Source of the DNA: Zea mays
Lineage: Eukaryota; Streptophyta; Magnoliopsida; Poales; Poaceae
Assembly: GCF_902167145.1 (NCBI RefSeq)
Contig: NC_050097.1
Span: 230,721,034 to 230,785,033 of the forward strand
Reading direction: 5' to 3'
DNA: 64,000 bases
Positions 1-8,393 of the stretch are shown piece by piece (position 1 is the stretch's first letter; each line of letters opens with the position of its first letter). A program made the translations under genes and the position numbers. Below the pieces are notes generated by a model. That model was given only the letters and a program-made list of their open reading frames with translations. It was not told the origin of the DNA and ran no database searches.

Positions 1-499
1 AGTTAATGCCAAGTGGCTAGAGCGAAGATCTTGCACAATACGATAACCACAAAGAGTTCAACACAGAGAAGACACAGTGATTTATCCCGTGGTTCGGCCA
101 AGTACAAAACTTGCCTACTCCACGTTGTGGCGTCCCAACGGACGAGAGTTGCACTCAACTCCTCTCAAGTGATCCAATGATCAACTTGAATACCACAATG
201 TTATGCTTTTCTTTTCTTATTGCGTTTGCGAGGAATCTCCACAACTTGAAGTCTCTCACCCTTACACTTGAAGTTCACAAAGAAGCACAGAGTAAGGGAG
301 AGAAGCAACACACACAAATCCACGGCAAAATGCGCACACACACGGCCAAGAATCGAGCTCAAAAGCCTATCTCAAAGTTCACACTAGAACGGAGCTCGAA
401 TCACTTGAGAATGACAAACGAATGCGCAAAGACTGAGTGTGGATGATCAAGAATGCTCTAAGGTTGCTTGTGTATCTCCTCCATGCGCCTAGGGGTCCC

Positions 500-507
500 T
501 TTTATAG
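500..507 (-). promoter_or_regulatory. LTR TATA box
   Basis: The plus strand reads ttttatag, giving CTATAAAA on the minus strand, in the right place for the U3 promoter of this minus-strand LTR. The palindromic CCGGACAGTCCGG array lies upstream in the sense of the LTR. Confidence 0.5.
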
Positions 508-569
508 CCCCAAGGCAGCTAGGAGCCGTTAAGAGCAAATCTGGAAGGCCATCCTTGCCTTCTGTCGTC

Positions 570-935
570 GGGTGCACCGGACAGTCCGGTGCACACCGGA
601 CACTGTCCGGTGCCCGATTTCTTTCCATAAACGGCGCAGCCGACCGTTGCAGATCTGGGAGCCGTTGGCGCACCGGACATGTCCGGTGCACACCGGACAG
701 TCCGGTGCCCCCTTCCGACCGTTGGCCAGGCCACGTGTCGTGCGCAGAATCCGCGGCCGACCGTTGGCTCAGCCGACCGTTGGCTCACCGGACAGTCCGG
801 TGCACACCGGATAGTCCGGTGAATTTTAGCCGTACGCCGTCGGCGAATTCCCGAGAGCGGCCTCTTCACGCCGAGTCAGTCTGGCGCACCGGACACTGTC
901 CGGTGCACCACCGGACAGTCCGGTGCTCCAGACCG
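570..935. repeat. Palindrome array (CCGGACAGTCCGG type) in Sirevirus LTR
   Basis: At least six copies of a roughly 17-bp palindrome, CACCGGACAGTCCGGTG or variants such as CACCGGACATGTCCGGTG and CACCGGACACTGTCCGGTG, are often paired through a short GTGCA linker. Short open frames in this stretch repeat the same residues on both strands because of the palindromes and are not genes. Confidence 0.85.
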
Positions 936-1178
936 AACTGAGTCTTGGCTGTACATAGCCAAGCTTTTTGCACCTCTTTGCTTTTCTTCTTCTTTCTGTT
1001 TCTAACACTTAGACAAGTATATTAGTACTCAAAACCAATGTACTAAGGCTTAGAAACATACCTTTACTTGTGATCTGCACTTTGTTCATCCATGGGCATA
1101 GATTCACATTTAAGCACTTGTGTTTGCACTCAATCACCAAAATACTTAGAAATGGCCCAAGGGCACATTTCCCTTTCA

Positions 1179-1400
1179 CCAACCCGAGCACGACTTGGCC
1201 CGACCCGTTTGAGCCCGGCACGGTTAAGCCTGATCACTTAACCGTGTCGTGCCGCCCGACGGGTCAACACCTCTACTCGAGCACGTCACGGTGGAGGCTC
1301 GACCGTGCTGGCTGGCCCGAATAGCACAGCCCATTTAGTAGCCCGTGCCGGCCCGGGCCCTCAAGCACACAACCATATTTAGCACAAAAAACCTAAAACT
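1179..1400. mobile_element. hAT-like terminal/subterminal fragment
   Basis: GC-rich sequence with repeated gcccgg, ggcccg and cgggccggc motifs resembles subterminal regions of grass hAT elements. The string cgggtcaacacctcta at about 1261-1276 resembles a hAT terminus read inward on the minus strand (TAGAGGTGTTGACCC). The adjoining LTR inserted at its left edge. No 8-bp target duplication could be paired. Confidence 0.45.
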
Positions 1401-1655
1401 AACAGCACAAAAATCCTTAGAGATAAAGAGATCTTAAATAAAGAATTAGAGTTGTTCGTGCAATGGCTGCCCCCATTAAAAACCTTTCTGGGTAAAAACT
1501 CACTCCTCGTGAGAAAATCCTAGAAAGGAAAAAAGAGTACAACCCAGCTCTAATTTAATAAGTTCATGTCAAGGTTTTTTAGTTACATATTACAACTTAT
1601 ATCACCAGATTTCCAAATCAACAGAATGTGAGTAGGAACTAGGAAGATAAAAGTC

Positions 1656-1874
1656 CTAAGGGTCATCAAGATAAAGTCCTTCAAATGCATCTTCAAGTTC
1701 TTGGTCCTGTGTACAGTGCTGCCCTCTAGCTTCACCAAGTTCCCAGTCTTTCATGCAAAGAAGCATCTCTACCATTTCTGATGCTAGGCGCCTTCGTCGT
1801 TCCTCGAGTATCCTGCCACAGAGACTAAATGCAGATTTTAAAGATATAGTTGAAACAGGAACAGAAATAAACAT
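1656..1874 (-). pseudogene. hAT transposase C-terminal (hATC dimerisation) fragment
   Basis: A 72-residue frame carries the C-terminal dimerisation signature of hAT transposases: a PVSTI-like start, SAFSLCGRILEERRRRL, then MVEMLLCMKDW, and an acidic tail of about 30 residues before the stop. In the family this region mediates dimerisation and completes the RNase H-like fold with the catalytic glutamate. The frame starts next to an acceptor-like AG at about 1875, so it is probably the last exon. No DDE-domain or BED zinc-finger sequence was found upstream. The enzyme is therefore broken or a fragment, and GC-rich hAT-type sequence on both sides (1179-1400, 3016-3420) may be the ends of the same element. 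Confidence 0.7.
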
Positions 1875-2091
1875 CCCTAGCTAAGATGGAGAGAACAGGA
1901 TAGGACAACTAAAGAAAAATAGGTTATCTCAATCAAAAACTAAAGAAAATGGTAAAACATGGTAGCACCTGGGCAAGCTATATCCCAATATCACATACTC
2001 TCAATCCCACAATAAATCACATACTTTCATGCGCCTTTTGCCAATATGCTTAGGGTGCGTTCGGTTCTGGGGGGAAATTATTTGTCCTAAA

Positions 2092-2185
2092 ATTATTTGT
2101 CTGAACAACCGAATGCACTGTCTAAAAATTTTCAGAAAATTATTTGTTTGAACAACAGAATGCACTGTCTAAAAATTTTCAGAAA
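2092..2185. repeat. 47-bp tandem duplication in a MITE-like stretch
   Basis: Two 47-bp units (starting 2092 and 2139, with a partial third at 2186) share attatttgt...gaatgcactgtc...ttcagaaaa. They sit in a stretch beginning gggtgcgttcggtt (about 2053), a sequence style common at the ends of grass MITEs. No matching right terminus was identified. Confidence 0.6.
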
Positions 2186-2410
2186 ATTATTTGTTTTGGG
2201 ACAGAGGGTACATAACTAGATAACAAGTCAAGTGACTAACAGAGGGACCCCGAGACTTTGAGAGCAGGGAGCACCGGAATACCGGAGTTCGCCGTGCGCC
2301 GCGTCGGGACGAGGGAGCAGGGAGGGCGCGCTGGAGGAGGGAGCACAGGAGAGCCGGGACCAGGAGCTGCCGCACAGAGAGGGAGGACGCAGGAGCCGTC
2401 GCCCGGAGAG

Positions 2411-2693
2411 TGATACACCCAACCCAGGTGGGGTTGGCCGAGGCCCAACAAATTAGGGTTGCCCGGAGCCCAACAGTTCTTTATGCACACCCAACTCACG
2501 GAAAGGCCCAATCGCCCCAAAAGACTAGTCCAATGGGGGAAGGGTGACTCTCCCTTTTAAAGTGGCTTCCTCCTCCCAAGTTAAGCGAGGTGGGATAATT
2601 TTGAGGCTCACACTGTCACCGTCCGACTACAATTGGGCCAACTGGGCCAATTGCGTCTTTGCTAATGGGTAATAGTGAAGGATGTCCTCATCA
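2411..2693 (-). repeat. TRIM 3' LTR
   Basis: Left copy of the terminal repeat, TG...CA. It lies after the purine tract in the element's own sense. It differs from the other copy at scattered bases (for example ctcacggaa against ctcagggaa). Confidence 0.9.
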
Positions 2694-2719
2694 TGTCCAC
2701 CTTCTTAAAATGGGCTCTA

Positions 2720-2731
2720 GCTCCGATACCA
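2720..2731 (-). promoter_or_regulatory. TRIM primer-binding site (initiator tRNA-Met type)
   Basis: The minus strand reads TGGTATCGGAGC two bases inside the 5' LTR. The canonical plant initiator-Met site is TGGTATCAGAGC, so one A-to-G change can still pair with the tRNA through a G:U wobble. Confidence 0.8.
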
Positions 2732-2733
2732 GA

Positions 2734-3015
2734 TGATACACCCAGCTCAGGTGGGTTGGCCGAGGCCCAACAAATTAGGGTTGCCCGGAGCCCAACAGTT
2801 CTTTATGCACACCCAACTCAGGGAAAGGCCCAATCGCCCCAAAAGACTAGTCCAATGGGGGAAGGATGGCTCTCCCTTTTAAAGTGGCTTCCTTCTTCCA
2901 AGTTAAGCGAGGTGGGATAATTCTGAGGCTCACACGGTCACCGTCCGACTACAATTGGGCCAACTAGGCCAATTGCGTCTTTGCCAACGGGTAATAGTGG
3001 AGGATGTCCTCATCA
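2734..3015 (-). repeat. TRIM 5' LTR
   Basis: Right copy of the terminal repeat, followed by the TSD gagag at 3016-3020. In the element's sense the primer-binding site follows it directly. Confidence 0.9.
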
Positions 3016-3420
3016 GAGAGGGCGTTAGGGTTAGGGTTAGACGATGAAGACGCTCAGGTTCAGGGACTTATACACGGTGCGGAGTGGACTTGGATGAGAA
3101 CTTGGGTTGGGCCGTTGAATGTCCGCGTAGGACGCAGCCCAGGTAATTTTGTGGAGCTATGGGTTGTGGCGCTGGGATTCGAACGGGCCGGTTTAAAGGC
3201 CCGGCCGATAACGAGTCATGCCTGGGCCAGCCCAACAGGCTCAAATGGCTATCGAGCCCGGCACGCTCTCCGGGCTGGGCTAAGCCCGGGCTTGTTTCAA
3301 TCCGTGCCGTGTCGAGCTCGTGTCGTGCTAAAAAAATGTGCTTGGTGCCGGGCTAACGGGTCACGTGCTTTCTGGACATCTATATAAGCTGCTCAAGAGG
3401 TGCTAAAAGGAGCTAAACGT
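3016..3420. mobile_element. hAT-like GC-rich fragment, right side
   Basis: Repeated cgggcc, gcccgggc and ggcccggcc motifs at about 3180-3300 match the style of 1179-1400. Together with the transposase fragment at 1656-1874 they may be one hAT element, split by the TRIM, with the two GC-rich blocks as its ends. Termini and TSD were not resolved. Confidence 0.4.
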
Positions 3421-4464
3421 GGGCCAGAAACCTCATTTTCCACCCATACCCTCTAACCACATTCTCTCTCTCCGCATTAGGGACATGGGTGTCTTTTTAT
3501 TCCAATATGCTAAACTTTATTAGAGTAGTCTAAACACCTTAAGGAGCTAAACTTTAGCACTTCAATTCATATGGCTAAAGTTTAGCAGGAAGCTAAAGTT
3601 TACCCCATGAGATTGAAACTGGGCCTAACAGACTTGATGAACCAGCCGGGCGCTTCCTGCTTATTGGTTTGTTTGACCCATCACTTAAATAATATTGTTT
3701 GGTTAAGGGTCAAAGTATAGTATAGGACTAATTCAGTGTTGCTTCCAGTTATCTCTCAAAATTAGATAAACGAGATAGGACACTAAGGGACGTCTTTGTC
3801 GTGGCTGTCCCACAAACAAACGTACCCCAAATGTCTTGTAAAGGTTCATAACCCCATCATCTCCACCAAATTTCAGAAATACGCCTCGAGATGGAAGTGA
3901 GGTGGGGAGGCGAAGTTCTCCGAAACATCTTGACGAATTCTAGCTCTAGTAACGAAGGTGCTTCATGACAAATCGAAGAATTAAATACTGGATTCGGTCA
4001 AAGCTATCCTAGACAGTTTTGACGATACGCTAGAATTATTTAACTCGATGACCCAGCCGGGCGAAACTGCTCGATGTCTGTCTCTGTTCGTTTGTTTGAC
4101 CCGTCACTTGCTGCTCCTATCCTACGACCTGACCTGACTGGACTGGCCGATCGATGAAATGACAGCGTGCACGTACGCACGTATCACGCTGTGACCACAC
4201 ACCACAGCCCGTTTCTGTGTGCGCGGGCGGCGGGCAGCTGCACAGGAAATGGTAATGCCAGCAGGCGGCGAATATTCTAGCCGGCCTAGAAATTAGCGAC
4301 CGGCTGCACAAGAAAAGAAACGGCGGAGGAAAATCTGTCGGCCACCATCACCATTTTTTTACAGATTAAGATTAGCACCAAAATTTGTTTCTCTTCCCTA
4401 ATTACAAGACCAGCCCACTAAACCAGGACGCCTGACAAAGCTACCGTACCGGACCGCCCACACC
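3421..4464. other. Intergenic spacer and probable 3' region of the DUF4228 gene
   Basis: No supportable coding sequence. At 3500-3610, scattered ctaaacttta / taaagttta inverted motifs suggest a decayed MITE. An imperfect duplication is visible: ccagccgggcg followed by gtttgtttgaccc(a/g)tcactt at about 3642-3690 and again at about 4052-4110. The part nearest 4464 should hold the 3' UTR of the minus-strand gene; no clear poly(A) signal was identified. Confidence 0.5.
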
Positions 4465-5274
4465 CTAGCCGGAGCAGGCGACGGCGCTGCAGGCGTCGTC
4501 GCGGCGGCGGCGGCTGCCGAGTCGGCCGAGGAACGGCAGCGCGCGGCTCCTCCTGCCGCGCCCGGCGCCGGGCGGCGCGGGACCGGGCTGGTCGGCGGCA
4601 GCGGCGGGCGCCGGCACCTCGTCGATGGTGTCCAGCTTGGGCGCCCAGCGGCGGGACTTGGCGTAGCCGACCAGCTCCTCGTAGTCCTTGGCGAGGCGGT
4701 CGTCCCCGCGGAGCAGCGCGGCGGCGGGCTGGCTACGCTTCGTCGGCGCGGGCGCGGCGTCGCCGGCCGGGAGGAGGAAGTCGTCGGAGAACTTGATCTG
4801 CAGCGTGCCGGCCGGCGTGCGGTGGAGCTCGAAGGGCCTCTTGCCGGCGCCGGCGGCGGACGCCGCCGACAGCACCAGCAGCAGCGACGAGGCGAGCGGC
4901 ACGAAGGAGAGGGCGGAGCGGAACAGGTGCGCGGGCAGCAGGAAGTAGGCGTCGCCGGGCCGCAGCTCCTCGGCCGCCGCCACGGCGGGGATCTTCTCGC
5001 CGATGAGCAGCGCGTCGGCGCGGCACACCAGGTGCCGCGGGTGCGCCTGCATCAGCTCCCGCGCCGTCACGGGCGGAGCGTACGCGCGCACGCGCCCGTC
5101 GCAGCCCACCAGCCGCACCGCCTGCAGGTGCGGCGGCGGCGGCGGCGGCGTCGTGGTGGCGTCGTCCCCGCGGGGCGGCGACGGGCAAGGCGACGGCGAC
5201 GGCGGGTGCGGGAAGCAGGAGGCCGCCGGGGCGTGCAGGTGCAGCGCCGGGACCAGGGATTTCCACTGCCTCAT
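4465..5274 (-). CDS. DUF4228 / PADRE-domain protein (single exon, 269 aa)
   Basis: Plant-specific DUF4228 (PADRE) protein. Members are small, often stress- or pathogen-responsive, and have no known enzymatic activity. After a Ser/Pro-rich, low-complexity first 50 residues, the domain starts at about residue 52 with AVRLVGCDGRVRAY. It continues through the HPRHLVCRADALLIGEKIP segment (about 78-96) and the hallmark GDAYFLLP (107-114). A hydrophobic stretch follows at about 118-140. FELHRTPAGTLQIKFSDDF (148-166) and LAKDYEELVGYAKSRRW come after it, then a basic tail (GRLGSRRRRDDAC) and a TAG stop. The frame is open upstream to 5448, but I place the start at 5274: the MRQWKSLVP opening suits the family and the upstream residues are Pro-rich, UTR-like translation. 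The gene is intact and very GC-rich, as grass single-exon genes often are. Function is inferred from the family only. Confidence 0.85.
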   Translation of the reverse strand: MRQWKSLVPALHLHAPAASCFPHPPSPSPCPSPPRGDDATTTPPPPPPHLQAVRLVGCDGRVRAYAPPVTARELMQAHPRHLVCRADALLIGEKIPAVAAAEELRPGDAYFLLPAHLFRSALSFVPLASSLLLVLSAASAAGAGKRPFELHRTPAGTLQIKFSDDFLLPAGDAAPAPTKRSQPAAALLRGDDRLAKDYEELVGYAKSRRWAPKLDTIDEVPAPAAAADQPGPAPPGAGRGRRSRALPFLGRLGSRRRRDDACSAVACSG

Positions 5275-5993
5275 GGCTGGCTGGCTGGCTGCCCGCGCGT
5301 GCCGCGGCGGTGGAGGCTGTGACTGTGTGGTGGGCTGAGCTGGGGCTGGCGGAAGAGAGGGAGGGAGCTGGAGGTGGGGGCCGGTGAGGAGTGGTGGTGG
5401 TAGTGGGTATAAGAGGGGCGCGTGGGGCACGGGGGTCGCGGGGCCCACCGGCGTGCTGGCAGGTTTGACTCTTTGACCGCCGGTTCCTTCTTTTTTTTAA
5501 AGAAAAAAGCTTCGTTTGGGGGCCTCCCCGCCTCGTCCTTCGTTTGGCTCTCATCTACCAGCTCTTCCAGTGACCCTATGCTGTGCTGTGCTGTGCTGTG
5601 ACTTTTCTTTTTTTCTTTATATTTTCATTTTTTTTCCTTCTTTCCCGGGTAGGGTAGACGACTATACATAGAGAGAGAGAGAAACGAAGCGGGTGCTGGC
5701 TGTCGTTGGTTGTTCATTCAAAGATGCGATTGCGAGAGCGAGAGCGAGGCTGTCAGCGAGGACTGAGGAGTCGGTCGTAGTCACTAGTCATGAGTCGGTG
5801 CCCACGTGTGAGGGCGACCGCACCAGCACCAGCACCAGCACCAGGCCACCAGCTACCGTGGCCGTGCATGATGGTCCGATGCGACGGGCATCATACGGCA
5901 GGGACGGAATTGGAAACCTCTACGGCTCTTCGTCTACGGGTCGTCGGGTCCCAAGCAAGCGATGCATTTTTTTTGTACGAAATGTGCTATAGA
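5275..5993. other. Upstream region of the DUF4228 gene with simple repeats
   Basis: Probable 5' UTR and promoter of the minus-strand gene. No convincing TATA box was fixed; the minus strand reads CTTATACCC near 5405-5413. Short tandem repeats are present: (ctgtg)n at about 5579-5600, (ga)n at about 5669-5682, and (accagc)n at about 5821-5842. The TSD ataga of the copia nest occupies 5989-5993. Confidence 0.5.
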
Positions 5994-6856
5994 TGTTGAA
6001 TAATTAGATAAATTCTAAATTAAATTCCGAATATAAATCATGACTAAATCAGAAGAACTGAAATAAAAAGCCAAATCAGATGATGTGTACTGATTAGACT
6101 TACTGATAGATGGCGTGCGCCGCAATCAGAAGGGTCGACGATGTCGAAGTAGCGAAATCAGTAGGGTCGACGAGGTCAGAATATCACGAGCAGTCGCGTG
6201 AAGACGCTTCCCAAAGATCTTATTCGCCCTCTTCCGGTGCAGGATCTAAAAGACGAAGGGTTCCGAAGACCTGCTCTCCTGATCGCAGATGCACCTCTGC
6301 GGTCGGGACGAAGGGAACTTAAAGGCGGCTCAGCTATGAAGAGAGACGAAAGAGAAACTGGGATGATTTGGAGGCTGGCTGCCGGGCTCCTTATATAGGG
6401 CCGAGTCCGCGACCCCCGATCTTATCCGCCCACAAAAATCTCGCGATCAGTTGAGATTTTATAGCGATCGGTTAGGATAAACGTAACAGCCAAGAAACCA
6501 AAAAAATCAAACGGCAAAAGATAGTCGCGCCCCCGCAAGGCGAGGGGTCGGATTTCGGCGGACCATTCACGCGCATGGCGTGCGCCCGCGCCCTTCGCCC
6601 CGCCCCGGCCCGGCCCGGTCTGGCCAGGCCAGGCGAGCGAGCGCGCGCGCGTGTGGCTCTCCACACTCTCTCCTCTCATCCATGACTTGGTGAGTGAGTG
6701 TGGCTTCCATATTTAAGCTAGCTCTACTCCACTAGAACTAGCAATATGGTGCTATTGGTTCCACCAATTCCCTAGCCATCCACTTGTATGGGCTTTTGAG
6801 ATTTTCCTGGGATTTATTAGAATTTCTTAACTGGGCCAAGCCCATAAATCCTAACA
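5994..6856 (-). repeat. Outer copia 3' LTR
   Basis: 863 bp, TG...CA. A minus-strand TATATAA lies at about 6391-6397. It is preceded in the element's sense by the purine tract complementary to accccccacc at 6857 onward. Confidence 0.9.
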
Positions 6857-7409
6857 ACCCCCCACCAGATCTCAAATGCCCATCTGCAGTTTTCGCCACT
6901 GTTCACTACTGTTTAATATACTAGTTTTTCAGCAGAGACTTTTAAGTTGAACTTCCGCCTAGAACTCCAAGCTACACCAACCCACAACTTGGACAATGGA
7001 CTATGCCTTGAATTGCAAGTTTTGCGTGAATGGGTTTCACTTGAAGTCATGACCAGTACTTGGCTACCAGTAGTCCCCTTCTCGGGTGGAGCATATACGT
7101 CGTACTCCAAGGTCTCTTCATGAGTTTACTAGAGATCACCCAAATCTCATAGACTGCGACGTTAGACAGTCTAACTCATATAGGTGTGTTCTTTCAAAGA
7201 ATGTTCTGCAGGACAACATCTTCGCTAATACAAGCCAACAGAACACATTAAGGCACAAAGCCAACCTGCCTTACAGCATTTGAGAGTATTGCATCTTTAC
7301 TTAGAGAGGGTCAAAGGTTACTCTCCTCAGTTCACCAATGGCTTGTTCTTCCCAGGACCTAATTCACGGGATCTCCGATCACATAGACTGGGTTTCCACC
7401 ATGGCAACT

Positions 7410-8393
7410 TTATTCGGGTCTCATACCCATCTCTCTCGATGTGATTTCTATCACATTACGTGGTAGTCCCTTGGTAAAAGGATCTGCCAGATTTTTATCT
7501 GTTGAAATATAAGTCACACTTATAACTCCGGAGTTTCTCAACTTTCTGACAGACTTCAAACGTCTTTTGACATGTCTTGATGACTTTCCATTATCCTTAG
7601 AACTCATCACTTTAGCAATCACTGTCTGATTGTCACAGTTCATAAGGATAGCTGGTATTGGTTTCTCAACCACCGGCAAGTCCATCAAGAGTTCACGCAA
7701 CCATTCTGCCTCAACGGTTGCTGTGTCAAGTGCAGCTAGCTCGGCTTCCATGGTTGACCTCGTCAAAATGGTCTGCTTGCATGACCTCCATGATACCGCA
7801 CCTCCACCAATAGTAAAGACATAACCACTGGTGGCATAAAACTCGTCTGCATCAGATATCCAGTTCGAATCACTATATCCTTCAAGTACTGCATGCTGAC
7901 CAGAATAGTGAATTCCATAAGTCATTGTACCTTGCAGGTAGCGCATAACCCGCTCAAGTGCATGCCAATGATCAGTCCCTGGGTTTGACATGAACCTTCT
8001 CAATTTGCTCACAGCAAACGAGATATCGGGCCTTGTTGCACCAGCAAGATACATGAGTGAACCGACAATTTGAGAGTATCTCAATTGTTCTAAACCAATT
8101 CTCTTGTTCTTTCGCAGTGTCACACTGGGATCATAAGGTGTTGGAGAAGGTTTGCACTCAGAGAAGCCAAATCGCTTCAAAACCTTTTCAACATAGTGAG
8201 ATTGCGAGAGAGTAATCCCACCATCTGCCTTAATCAGCTTGATGTTTAGAATCACATCAGCTTCTCCCAGATCTTTCATATCAAAACTCTTTGATAGAAA
8301 AGACTTGACTTCATTGATCACATCAATGTTTGTGCCAAATATCAATATATCATCAACATATAAGCACAATATAAGGTTCACAGACTTATTATT
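7410..8393 (-). pseudogene. Copia RT C-terminus and RNase H (outer element)
   Basis: A 323-residue open frame begins at the RT active site (LYVDDILIFGT) and runs through the RT thumb (LRYSQIVGSLMYLAGATRPDI). It continues into the copia RNase H: YSDSNWISDADEF, SWRSCKQ, STMEAELAAL, then CDNQTVI and HVKRR, ending near DKNLADPFTKGLP, the usual pol C-terminus. Family members have the integrase and RT N-terminus upstream. Here the frame is cut at 8393 by the gypsy insertion, and the matching piece across the insertion (29628 onward) is pre-integrase, not RT. The missing integrase and RT palm were therefore deleted before the gypsy element arrived. Not functional. Confidence 0.9.

Larger units (their letters stand above)
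1..1178 (-). mobile_element. Sirevirus (Ty1/copia) LTR, partial, continues left of the window
   Basis: The right edge ends in CCCTTTCA at 1178, the complement of the TGAAAGGG start shared by the other Sirevirus LTRs here, so the LTR reads on the minus strand. Palindromes of the CACCGGACAGTCCGGTG type fill about 570-930, a known hallmark of maize Sirevirus LTRs. A minus-strand TATA box lies at about 500-507. No polypurine tract lies beyond 1178, so this is a 5' LTR or solo LTR whose other end is outside the window. Opie/Ji-like by resemblance; family not confirmed. Confidence 0.8.
2411..3015 (-). mobile_element. TRIM (terminal-repeat retrotransposon in miniature), complete, 605 bp
   Basis: Two direct repeats, 2411-2693 (283 bp) and 2734-3015 (282 bp), each begin TGATACACCC and end CATCA. 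They flank only 40 bp of internal sequence. A perfect 5-bp target duplication, gagag, lies at 2406-2410 and 3016-3020. On the minus strand the 40 bp begin with a primer-binding site, TGGTATCGGAGC (2731 down to 2720), one base off the initiator-tRNA-Met site. They end with a purine tract, AAGAAGGTGGAC, next to the left LTR. The element has no coding capacity, so it must be mobilised in trans. It sits inside hAT-like DNA. Confidence 0.9.

Noticed and set aside
570..935. Regularly spaced short repeats resembling a CRISPR array
   Set aside because: The units are palindromes paired by 3-6 bp linkers inside an LTR in a plant genome, with no uniform spacers and no cas genes.
468..941. Overlapping open frames on both strands within the first LTR
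   Set aside because: They are translations of palindromic CCGGACAGTCCGG repeats, repeat the same residues in several frames, and match no family.
4733..5554. Second long minus-strand frame over the DUF4228 gene
   Set aside because: It is Arg/Ala-rich out-of-frame translation of a GC-rich gene, while the other frame has clear domain motifs.
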